This document shows, piece after piece, positions 1-6,716 of a stretch of 64,000 nt of DNA. Where the stretch lies: the NCBI RefSeq assembly GCF_049446155.1, contig NZ_JBMSEE010000008.1:1-64000 (forward strand), in the 5' to 3' direction. The notes under the pieces were generated by a model. The model had not been told where the DNA came from. It saw only the letters and a program-made list of their open reading frames with translations, and did not search any database. Each line of letters begins with the position of its first letter. Position 1 is the first letter of the stretch. The position numbers and the translations under genes are program-made. This stretch comes from Rivibacter sp049446155. Its GTDB lineage: Bacteria > Pseudomonadota > Gammaproteobacteria > Burkholderiales > Burkholderiaceae_C.

Positions 1-128
1 GCCGCCAGGCCCTCCACAGCTGGCAGCACCACTACAACTGGCACCGCCCCCACCGCGGCATCGGCCGCGTCGCTCCAGCCTCTCGACTACCGGGGCCTCG
101 ACACAACGTCTTGACAGCTCACACCTAG
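1..128 (+). CDS. IS481-family transposase, C-terminal end only (cut by window edge)
   Basis: Reading from base 3, an open frame runs to TAG at 126-128. It encodes about 41 residues with the motif YNWHRPHRGIG followed by a P-x-SRL stretch and an N-V-L-x-x-H-T ending. This is the typical tail of IS481-family DDE transposases, just after the last catalytic Glu (family knowledge). The rest lies outside the window, so intactness cannot be judged. An inverted-repeat-like terminus follows immediately, so this is the right end of an insertion sequence lying just upstream of a TetR gene. Confidence 0.75.
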   Translation, partial: RQALHSWQHHYNWHRPHRGIGRVAPASRLPGPRHNVLTAHT

Positions 129-163
129 GGCCTGTTGGCGCTATGGGAGGGCTCGCGTTAACA
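129..163. repeat. Right terminal inverted repeat of the IS481-type element
   Basis: Read inward from base 163 on the minus strand, the end begins TGTTAACGCGAGCC and continues through CCATAGCGCCAACAG to the transposase stop. TGTTAAC-type tips directly after the transposase stop are usual for IS481 elements. The chromosome would resume at GGCCCG (164 on). The partner repeat and target duplication are outside the window. Confidence 0.6.
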
Positions 164-202
164 GGCCCGAGCTTCGTCGCGCCGACGAACGGTGCTTGCC
201 AT

Positions 203-220
203 TTCGCACGACCGTGCTAA
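203..220. promoter_or_regulatory. Imperfect palindromic operator at the TetR gene start
   Basis: TTCGCACGA-CCGTGCTAA is an 18-base near-palindrome ending 10 bases before the ATG at 231. It differs at two positions from the perfect palindrome at 903-920. Such a site at a regulator's own start is the normal layout for TetR autorepression (inference). Confidence 0.7.
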
Positions 221-230
221 ATTGCTTGGC

Positions 231-863
231 ATGGAAGCCAAGACCAGCCGCAGCGAACTCACGCGCGCGGCCATCCTCGATACCGCGCTGGAGATGGCCG
301 CCGCCGACGGGCTGGAAAGCCTCACCCTCGGCGAGCTGGCCAAGCGCCTCAATCTCTCCAAGAGCGGCGTGTTTTCGCGCATCGGCTCGCGCGAGGGGCT
401 GCAGGTCGCGGTGATCGAGGAGTACGCGCGCCGCTTCCTGCAAGACGTCTTCACGCCGGCGATGCGCGAGCCGCGCGGCCTGCCGCGGCTCAACGCCATC
501 ATGCGGCTGTGGCTGGCGCGCGCGCGCGACGTCGACATTCGCACGGGCTGCATCTTCTGCGCCGGCGCGTTCGAGTTCGACGACCGCGACGGCCCGCTGC
601 GCGAGCTGATGCTCGAGAAGGTGTTGGGCTGGCGCGCCGCGCTCAAGCGCACCGTCATCCAGGCCATCGATGCCGGCCACCTGCGTCCCGACATCGACGC
701 CGACCAGCTCGTCTTCGAGATGGACGGCCTGTTCGTCGCGCTGATGCGCGAGGCGCGCTTCCTGCGCGACCCCAAGGCGCCCGAGCGCGCCTGGGCCGCC
801 TACGAGCGCCTGATCGACAGCCGCCTGGCCGTGCCGGGCAGCCTTCCCTCCACCCCGCTCTGA
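231..863 (+). CDS. TetR/AcrR-family transcriptional regulator
   Basis: A 210-residue one-component repressor. The N-terminal helix-turn-helix covers about residues 8-55, with the typical TLGELAKRLNLSKSGVFSRI recognition region. The rest is the helical ligand-binding and dimer domain; the ligand cannot be read. I chose ATG 231 over GTG 192 because the longer start would put the operator inside the coding region. Two copies of one palindrome, at its own start and before the downstream small peptide/hydrolase genes, suggest it represses itself and that pair. An IS481 end sits 40 bases upstream of the first operator, so its promoter may be partly IS-derived. Confidence 0.9.
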   Translation: MEAKTSRSELTRAAILDTALEMAAADGLESLTLGELAKRLNLSKSGVFSRIGSREGLQVAVIEEYARRFLQDVFTPAMREPRGLPRLNAIMRLWLARARDVDIRTGCIFCAGAFEFDDRDGPLRELMLEKVLGWRAALKRTVIQAIDAGHLRPDIDADQLVFEMDGLFVALMREARFLRDPKAPERAWAAYERLIDSRLAVPGSLPSTPL

Positions 864-902
864 ACCCGTGAAGTCATGCATCACCTTCACGCGTTTCCCA
901 AT

Positions 903-920
903 TTCGCACGATCGTGCGAA
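903..920. promoter_or_regulatory. Perfect 18-bp palindromic operator upstream of the hydrolase pair
   Basis: TTCGCACGATCGTGCGAA equals its own reverse complement. It lies in the 97-base gap between the TetR stop and the small membrane peptide at 961, and is a stronger version of the site at 203-220. The pairing implies a small TetR regulon (inference). Confidence 0.75.
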
Positions 921-960
921 TAACCGCGAGCCTGACCCGGGCTCCCACCAGGAGATCGCC

Positions 961-1077
961 ATGTTCATCGTCCTCCTCGCCGTTGCCGCCGCGGCCGTTG
1001 CCGTGCCTGCCTACCGCGCCCTGCGCCGCCTGCTGCGGGCGGTGCCGGCCAGCAATGCCGACTTCAGCCCGTTCTGA
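961..1077 (+). CDS. Small single-pass membrane peptide (38 aa)
   Basis: ATG 961 is preceded by CAGGAG at ideal spacing. The peptide begins MFIVLLAVAAAAVAV, which is one transmembrane helix, followed by a basic stretch with several Arg and a short polar tail ending in DFSPF. It follows the perfect operator and lies 12 bases before the alpha/beta hydrolase, so the two probably form one transcript. I know no family for it. A short membrane protein next to a lipase-like enzyme could be an anchor or a stress peptide, but that is a guess. Confidence 0.6.
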   Translation: MFIVLLAVAAAAVAVPAYRALRRLLRAVPASNADFSPF

Positions 1078-1089
1078 GCGAGGTCCGGC

Positions 1090-2001
1090 ATGGCCGACGC
1101 TCTCAACGCTGCGGTTGCCGACGCGGTCGCGAACTACTACGCCCGCCGGCCGGCCGTGACCTGGCTGGGCCGCGGCCTGGCCGCCGTGCAGGCATTGCGG
1201 CCGGCCGCCGCCACGCGCCTGGCCGCCCGCCTGTTCTTTACGCCGTTGCCGGCCAAGTGGCGCGCCGCCCGCGCGCCGGTGCCGCCGGGCTGGCGCGTCG
1301 AGTCGCTGGCGTTCGAGCGCGGCCGGCTCGCGCTTTTCCGGCCCGAGGCCGACACCGCCGGACCGCCCGTGCTGCTGCTGCACGGCTGGGGCGGCGCGGC
1401 GCAGCAGATGCTGCCGATCGCGCGTGCCCTCGCGGCGGCCGGCGCGCGGCCCTGGCTGCTCGACTGGCCCGCGCATGGGCGCAGCAGCGGCTGGCGCGCC
1501 AGCCTGCCGCAGTTCGTCCGTGTGCTCGACTACCTGCTGGCGCGCCTGGCCGACGAGCTCGGCAGCACGCCCGCCGTCGCTGCCCATTCGCTCGGCGCGC
1601 TCGCGGCGGCCGCGGCCGCCGGGCGCGGCGCGCCGGTGTCTCGGCTGGTGCTGCTTGCACCGTCGCCGCCGCCCGAGCCGGTGCTGCGCGGCTTCGCGCG
1701 CGGCGTCGGGCTCGATGACGCCGCGCAGCGCCGGCTGCGCCGCCACATCGAGGCCAGCGAGGGCCTGCTGCTCGACGGCTTCGAGCCCCAGCGGCTTGGG
1801 CAGCGCCTGGCGCTGCCGACGCTGATCGTCCATGACCGGGACGACCGCATGGCGCCGTTGGAGGTCAGCCGCCGCCTCGCGGCCCATGCCGCCGGCGCCG
1901 AACTGCTGGTGACCGAAAGCCTCGGTCACCTGCGCCTGCTGGAGCACGCGGGGGTCGCCGAAACGGTGCGCGACTTCGTCGTCAGGCCCCGGGTTCTGTA
2001 A
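1090..2001 (+). CDS. Alpha/beta-hydrolase family protein
   Basis: A 303-residue serine hydrolase. The oxyanion region HGWGGAAQQM is near residue 95, and the nucleophile elbow AHSLGALAA (G/A-x-S-x-G type) near residue 158. A late Asp (HDRDDRM) and a late His (SLGHLRLL) complete the usual triad. There is no signal peptide, so it is probably cytoplasmic. The family covers esterases, lipases and C-C hydrolases; the substrate is not readable. It is likely cotranscribed with the preceding membrane peptide and repressed by the TetR protein through the operator at 903-920. Confidence 0.85.
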   Translation: MADALNAAVADAVANYYARRPAVTWLGRGLAAVQALRPAAATRLAARLFFTPLPAKWRAARAPVPPGWRVESLAFERGRLALFRPEADTAGPPVLLLHGWGGAAQQMLPIARALAAAGARPWLLDWPAHGRSSGWRASLPQFVRVLDYLLARLADELGSTPAVAAHSLGALAAAAAAGRGAPVSRLVLLAPSPPPEPVLRGFARGVGLDDAAQRRLRRHIEASEGLLLDGFEPQRLGQRLALPTLIVHDRDDRMAPLEVSRRLAAHAAGAELLVTESLGHLRLLEHAGVAETVRDFVVRPRVL

Positions 2002-2160
2002 GCGACTGGTTGCGCCTGCGTCGCTCGCCGTCACGCACAGCGACCGCTCACTGACGCCGCGCGTCACTCCTGTAACGCCAAACATAGCTCGGCGAGCGGG
2101 CGCTCACCCTCGCCGAAGCCGTGGCGTGACGGATTGCACGCCGCGTCGTGCGTCGCGAGC

Positions 2161-2177
2161 CTGGCACGGCTGATGCA
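2161..2177 (+). promoter_or_regulatory. Sigma-54 (RpoN) promoter candidate
   Basis: CTGGCACG-GCTG-ATGCA matches the -24/-12 consensus (YTGGCACG-N4-TTGCW) at all but one conserved base, with the required GG-N10-GC spacing. It ends 36 bases before the ATG of the small gene at 2214, leaving room for a start site and the AGGAGG ribosome-binding site. No bacterial enhancer-binding protein gene lies nearby in the window. Confidence 0.6.
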
Positions 2178-2213
2178 CCTGGGCCTCCACAGCATCTCAG
2201 AGGAGGTGGAGCC

Positions 2214-2432
2214 ATGACGCAGCGACCGACGAAGACTTCCTGGCGCTCCAGCGCCGCTCAGCCCGTGCAAGGCGGCTGGTCGTCGCTGCTGCGTCTGGCC
2301 GCACGCGGCGCCGCCAGCGCCTGGGCCGCTCGCGGCACCGGGCGCGGGCGCCAGGTGCGTTCGCAGCCGGGCCCGGCGATCCATGCGCCGCTGCACGCGC
2401 TGATCGTTTCCGACACGTGGTCGCCGCGCTGA
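2214..2432 (+). CDS. Hypothetical small basic protein (72 aa)
   Basis: ATG 2214 has a near-perfect Shine-Dalgarno AGAGGAGG eight bases upstream. The product is Arg/Ala/Ser-rich with no transmembrane helix and no motif I recognise, ending in VSDTWSPR. The strong ribosome-binding site and sigma-54-type promoter just upstream are the main evidence that it is real. Function unknown. Confidence 0.5.
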   Translation: MTQRPTKTSWRSSAAQPVQGGWSSLLRLAARGAASAWAARGTGRGRQVRSQPGPAIHAPLHALIVSDTWSPR

Positions 2433-2497
2433 GCGCGCCGCGACTGCGTAGTCCCACCGGTTCTCAAACCGGGACGTCGTTGAGAAAGTCTCAAGCG

Positions 2498-2683
2498 ATG
2501 AACAAGACCCGACTCGGCCTGGCGCACACGCCGGTGCTGTCGCGCCGGCCGGCACCGCCGGCCCTGCCGCCGAAGACGACGGCCGTGCTGGGCATGGCGC
2601 GCCATGGGATGCCGCTGCAGCTCGAGCTGCCCTTCGTGCGCACCGGCAGCGCCTTCGTGGTCAACAAGTTTCGGACGGGGTGA
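2498..2683 (+). CDS. Hypothetical small protein (61 aa), doubtful
   Basis: An open frame from ATG 2498 gives a short Pro/Arg-rich peptide beginning MNKTRLGLAH and ending FVVNKFRTG. Only a weak GAGAAAG lies upstream. A terminator-like hairpin follows directly, which supports a transcript ending here, perhaps shared with the gene at 2214. It could instead be the untranslated tail of that message. Confidence 0.3.
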   Translation: MNKTRLGLAHTPVLSRRPAPPALPPKTTAVLGMARHGMPLQLELPFVRTGSAFVVNKFRTG

Positions 2684-2688
2684 AGTCC

Positions 2689-2760
2689 CGGGGGGGTGGG
2701 CGCGGCCGAAGGTGTGAGAGCGAGCTTCGGCCAAGTCGTCCCGCCCCCCTGATTTTCTTT
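2689..2760 (+). terminator. Rho-independent terminator-like hairpin
   Basis: GGGGGG-x-GGG pairs with CCCGCCCCCC, enclosing an inner stem GGCCGAAG (2704-2711)/CTTCGGCC (2725-2732). A T-rich run (TGATTTTCTTT) follows. It would end the short transcript begun near 2190. Apart from the palindrome at 2885-2896, the rest of 2761-2977 holds nothing I can identify. Confidence 0.6.
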
Positions 2761-2884
2761 GCCCCTGTCGCCCAGCCGGCCGGTCGCCGGCGCGGCCCGG
2801 CATGTGCTTGCGTTGGCGCGGCGCGCCTTCCCTACCGCCGCCGTGACAAGCTGACGTGACGCTCAAGACGCACGTTGTTACATT

Positions 2885-2896
2885 CACGCCGGCGTG
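2885..2896. promoter_or_regulatory. 12-bp palindrome upstream of the nucleobase permease
   Basis: CACGCCGGCGTG is a perfect palindrome 82 bases before the permease ATG, just after a TTGTTACATT stretch that could hold a -10-like element. It may be an operator; no cognate regulator can be named. Confidence 0.3.
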
Positions 2897-2977
2897 TGAG
2901 ACGGCACGCGCATCCCCGGCGCGCGCGACGCACACGGCCGTCGGGGCTCACGACCCACAGTCGCCAGGAGCCTTTCG

Positions 2978-4327
2978 ATGAGCCTCATTCCGCAGTGGCA
3001 GCGGCCGGACCCGAACCGTCCCGGCGGGGTCGTCTGCCCCGACGAACGCCTGCCGTGGCCGCAGACCTTCGTGCTCGGCGTGCAGCACGTGATCGCGATG
3101 TTCGGCGCCACCGTGCTCGCCCCGCTGCTGATGGGCTTCGACCCCAACGTTGCGATCCTGATGTCGGGCATCGGCACGCTGATCTTCTTCTTCGTCGTCG
3201 GCGGCCAGGTGCCGAGCTACCTCGGCTCGAGCTTCGCGTTCATCGGCGTCGTGATCGCCGCGACCGGCTACGCCGGCAAGGGCCCGAACGGCAACATCGG
3301 CGTCGCGCTCGGCGGCATCGTCGCCTGCGGCCTGGTCTACGTGCTGATCGGCCTGCTGGTACATGCGACCAACGTGCGCCACAAGCGCTCGACCGTGATC
3401 CAGGGACTCGAGGTCGACGAGGTCGAGGCCGGCGTCGCGGTGCACTGGATCGAGCGGCTGATGCCGCCGGTGGTCACCGGCTCGGTGGTCGCGGTGATCG
3501 GCCTCAACCTGGCGCAGGTGCCGATCAAGAACATGGCGCCGACCGCATTCGACACCTGGGTGCAGGCCATCACCTTCGTGTGCGTCGGCCTGGTGGCGGT
3601 CTACACGCGCGGCATGGTGCAGCGCCTGCTGATCCTCGTCGGCCTGCTGATCGCCAGCGCGATCTATGGCGTGCTGACCAACGGCCTGGGCCTGGGCAAG
3701 CCGATCGACTTCAGTGGCGTCATCGCCGCGCCCTGGTTCGGCCTGCCGCGTTTCGCCGCGCCGGTGTTCGACATCAACGCCATCTTGCTGATCGCGCCGG
3801 TGGCGGTGATCCTGGTGGCCGAGAACCTTGGCCACATCAAGGCGGTAGCTGCCATGACGGGCCGTGACCTCGACGCCTACATGGGCCGCGCCTTCGTCGG
3901 CGACGGCCTCGCGACCATGGTCTCGGGCGCGGCCGGCGGCACCGGCGTCACCACCTACGCCGAGAACATCGGCGTGATGGCGGCCACCAAGATCTACTCG
4001 ACCGCGATCTTCGTCGTCGCGGCGCTGATCGCCGTGGTGCTGGGCTTCAGCCCCAAGTTCGGCGCGCTGCTGCAGGCCATTCCGCTGGCCGTGATGGGCG
4101 GTGTCTCGATCGTCGTGTTCGGCCTGATCGCGGTGGCCGGCGCGCGCATCTGGGTGCAAAACAGCGTCGATTTCAGCGACAACACCAACCTGATCGTGGC
4201 CGCCGTCACGCTGATCCTGGGCACCGGCGACTACACGCTCAAGCTCGGGGATTTCGCGCTCGGCGGCATCGGCACCGCCACCTTCGGCGCGATCGCGCTG
4301 CACGCGCTGTTGCGGCGCGGCCGCTAG
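2978..4327 (+). CDS. NCS2-family uracil/xanthine permease
   Basis: A 449-residue polytopic inner-membrane symporter of the nucleobase/cation symporter-2 family (UraA/RutG/XanQ fold). Two family glutamates are visible: E282 in AENLGHI and E329 in GVTTYAENIG. They match the substrate-binding acids of UraA. The AENLGH and TTYAENIG forms resemble the pyrimidine (UraA/RutG) branch more than the xanthine branch. A polar insertion near residues 133-156 separates membrane segments. It stands alone: no rut or catabolic genes adjoin it, and the next gene starts 60 bases later in a different functional class. ATG 2978 has GGAG about eight bases upstream. Confidence 0.85.
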   Translation: MSLIPQWQRPDPNRPGGVVCPDERLPWPQTFVLGVQHVIAMFGATVLAPLLMGFDPNVAILMSGIGTLIFFFVVGGQVPSYLGSSFAFIGVVIAATGYAGKGPNGNIGVALGGIVACGLVYVLIGLLVHATNVRHKRSTVIQGLEVDEVEAGVAVHWIERLMPPVVTGSVVAVIGLNLAQVPIKNMAPTAFDTWVQAITFVCVGLVAVYTRGMVQRLLILVGLLIASAIYGVLTNGLGLGKPIDFSGVIAAPWFGLPRFAAPVFDINAILLIAPVAVILVAENLGHIKAVAAMTGRDLDAYMGRAFVGDGLATMVSGAAGGTGVTTYAENIGVMAATKIYSTAIFVVAALIAVVLGFSPKFGALLQAIPLAVMGGVSIVVFGLIAVAGARIWVQNSVDFSDNTNLIVAAVTLILGTGDYTLKLGDFALGGIGTATFGAIALHALLRRGR

Positions 4328-4387
4328 GAGCTTCCCCGCGCTCGCGCGGCTCAAGCACCGGGCCGCGCGACCGATAACACCGACATC

Positions 4388-5143
4388 ATGGCTTCTGGCG
4401 TGCGCGGGCAATCCTCTCGTGCCGGCTTCTTGCGTGGAGCCGGCGCTTGCGCGTTGCTGGCCTTGTGCCTGGTCGCCATGCCGGCGTCTCGCGCCCAGGC
4501 ACCGGCCGCCTCGACGGCGGCCGTCGCCGAGCCCACGCTGCTGCAGCTGCGCCAGCTCGGCGAACGCGGGCAGCGCGACCCCGCCGGCGGACTCGTCGAG
4601 CTGGCGCGCTGGCGCGGCCGGCTGCCGGTGGGCAGCGCGGTCTGGCTCGAGCACCTGCTCGTCACCGGCCTGCTGCTCGGTGACCTGCGGCGCGTCGATG
4701 CACTCGAAGCGCTGCTGCGCGAGCTCGACCAGGGCGCGCCGCACGACGCGCGCGTGCGCGCCGCCGGCCTGCTGGTGCGCGGCAATCTTGAGCGCGAGCA
4801 GGGTGACCTCGCGCGCGCCGAGGACGTGCTGCTCAGCGCGCAGGAGATCGAGCCCTCCGGGCCGAACGACTACACGCGGCTGCGCATCGCCGAGCTGCTC
4901 ACGCTGATCTACATCGACCGCGGCGCGCGCGAGAGCGCGGTCAGCATGGCGCAGGACGCGGTGCGGATTGTCGACGCGCTCGCCGTCGGTCTGCCCGACG
5001 CCCACGTGCAGCGGCTGCGCGCGCGCACGCGAGTACAACATCCAGGCGCAGCGCGCGGCCGAGCTGGCCGGCGACCTGGTCGAGGCCTCGCGCTCGCGCA
5101 ACGTCGAGGCTTACATCCTCAGCGAACTGGGCCAGCCGGGCGA
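4388..5143 (+). CDS. Diguanylate cyclase, N-terminal part, interrupted by assembly gap
   Basis: The first part of a TPR-GGDEF protein. It has an exported N-terminus (hydrophobic ACALLALCLVAM near residue 20, AQA-type cleavage near residue 37) followed by helical tetratricopeptide-like repeats. The sense frame is convincing up to about base 5026. Beyond that, the frame giving REYNIQAQRAAELAGD is shifted by one. Removing one base, or the four bases ACGC at 5027-5030, would restore continuity into LRAREYNIQ. The last 123 bases are identical to those after the gap, so the shift and the break are probably assembly errors rather than a natural pseudogene. Confidence 0.75.
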
Positions 5144-5366
5144 NNNNNNNNNNNNNNNNNNNNNNNNNNNNNNNNNNNNNNNNNNNNNNNNNNNNNNNNN
5201 NNNNNNNNNNNNNNNNNNNNNNNNNNNNNNNNNNNNNNNNNNNGCGCGCACGCGAGTACAACATCCAGGCGCAGCGCGCGGCCGAGCTGGCCGGCGACCT
5301 GGTCGAGGCCTCGCGCTCGCGCAACGTCGAGGCTTACATCCTCAGCGAACTGGGCCAGCCGGGCGA
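5021..5366. repeat. Identical 123-bp flanks around the gap
   Basis: Bases 5021-5143 and 5244-5366 match at every position. Two contigs sharing a k-mer-sized end and joined by a standard 100-N spacer would look exactly like this. A genuine tandem TPR duplication is possible but less likely, because the left copy is out of frame with its own gene. Confidence 0.85.
5144..5243. other. Scaffold gap, 100 N
   Basis: Exactly 100 unknown bases, the conventional placeholder for a gap of unknown size. It falls inside a coding sequence and between identical flanks, so the true distance may be zero or negative. Confidence 0.98.
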
Positions 5367-6657
5367 GCGCGAGTCGTTGCTCGAGGCGCTGCGCCTGGCC
5401 GACGCCGCGGGCTGGCAGCGCCAGCGCATGATCGTGCTGGGCAACCTGGCCGACAGCCATCTCAACGCCGGTGAGTTCGAGCTCGCGATCGAGCGCGCGA
5501 GCGAGGCGCTGGAGCTGGCTCGCGCGGCCGGCGTCGCGAGGACCGAATCGCTCGCGCTCACCAACCTCGGCCTCGCCGAATTGGGCCTGGGGCGCATCGC
5601 GGCCGGCGCCGAGCACGTCGAGGCGGCGCTGGCGGTCGAGCGGCGCCGCAACGCGCATGCCGAGGAGGCGCAGATCCTCAAGGAGCTGGGCCGCGCGCTC
5701 GAGCGCGCCGGTGCCACCACCGCCGCGGTCGACGCCTACCACCGCTACCGCGAGCTGCAAGACAGCATGCTGGTGCGCATCCACCAGCGCGCGGTGCTGG
5801 ACCTGCAGGCGCGCTACGAGCGCGAGCAGCGCGACCGGGAGCTTGCGCTGCGCGCGCGCGAGGCGCAGCTGCAGGAAGCCACCTTGCGCAGCGACGCGCT
5901 GCGCCGCCAGGTCTGGCTGCTCGGTACCGTGGCCGGCGCGCTGGCGCTGGGCGTCGTCGCGCTGCTGCTGCAGCAGCAGCGCCGTGCCAACCGCGCGATG
6001 GCCGATGTCAACGAGCGCCTGCGTGCCGAAGGCGAGCTCGACGCGCTGACCGGCCTGGCCAACCGGCGCCACGTGCAAGACCGCGTCGGACAGCCGCCGG
6101 CCTTCCACGGCGCGCTGTTCCTGATCGACCTCGACCACTTCAAGCGCATCAACGATCGCCACGGCCACGCCGGCGGCGATCGCGTGCTGGTGGCCGTCGC
6201 CGATCGCTTGCGCGAGGCGCTGCGCGACAGCGACCTGGTCGCGCGCTGGGGCGGCGAGGAGTTCCTCGTCGTCACGCCGTCGCTCGGTGTGCAGCGCGCC
6301 CAGGAACTGGCCAACCGCCTGCTCGCCGACATCGGCGGTCAGCCGATCGAGCTCGGCGCGGAGGCCTCGGTGCGCGTCTCGGTGTCGATCGGCTATGCGA
6401 GCTTCCCGCTCGCCGGCGCGCCCGACGGCCTCGGCTGGGAACGCGCGCTGGCGCTGGTCGACCGCGCGCTCTACCGCGCCAAGGCGCGCGGGCGCAACCG
6501 AGCCTGCGGCGTGCTGCGCTGGCCCGGCGCCGAGGCCGTCGAGGCCGGCGACAGCCTGTTCGAGCGCGACGAGGACGCGCTGGCCTGGAGCGAAGGCCCG
6601 CCGCTGCCGCCGCGTGCCGCCAGCGTCGCGGGCCGCGTGCCGGAGGCGGCCGCATGA
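5244..6657 (+). CDS. Diguanylate cyclase with TPR region, transmembrane helix and GGDEF domain (C-terminal part)
   Basis: Frame from 5245. TPR-like helices run up to about base 5880, then a single membrane helix (WLLGTVAGALALGVVALLL), then a GGDEF domain that makes cyclic di-GMP from two GTP. The active-site signature is GGEEF, and an RxxD inhibitory site (RDSD) sits five residues before it, so product inhibition is expected. The metal and substrate region LIDLDHFKRINDRHGHAGGD is intact. The TPR part is periplasmic by topology. The next gene encodes a paralog of the same layout. The TGA stop overlaps a mini-ORF start (ATGA). Confidence 0.85.
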
Positions 6658-6716
6658 GCCGAAGGGCCGCTCCCAAGGCGAATTCCGAAGTGCGAAGCAC
6701 GGAGGACGCGCAATGA
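6654..6716 (+). other. 20-codon relay mini-ORF linking the two GGDEF genes
   Basis: The ATG at 6654 overlaps the upstream stop (ATGA), and its TGA at 6714-6716 overlaps the next gene's ATG (ATGA again). The spacer is flanked by an exact 8-base direct repeat, ATGAGCCG, at 6654-6661 and 6713-6720. This looks like a 51-base insertion with target duplication in an original ATGA overlap. GGAGGA for the next gene lies inside it. Confidence 0.5.

Noticed and set aside
192..230. GTG 192 as the start of the TetR protein
   Set aside because: It would place the palindromic operator inside the coding region and add 13 residues not typical of the family; ATG 231 fits better.
2948..5101. 717-codon antisense ORF opposite the nucleobase permease
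   Set aside because: Asp/His/Arg-rich shadow with no domain; the opposite strand encodes an unmistakable NCS2 transporter.
5021..5366. A genuine tandem TPR duplication
   Set aside because: The copies are identical to the base, flank a 100-N placeholder, and the left one is out of frame. Assembly overlap explains this better.
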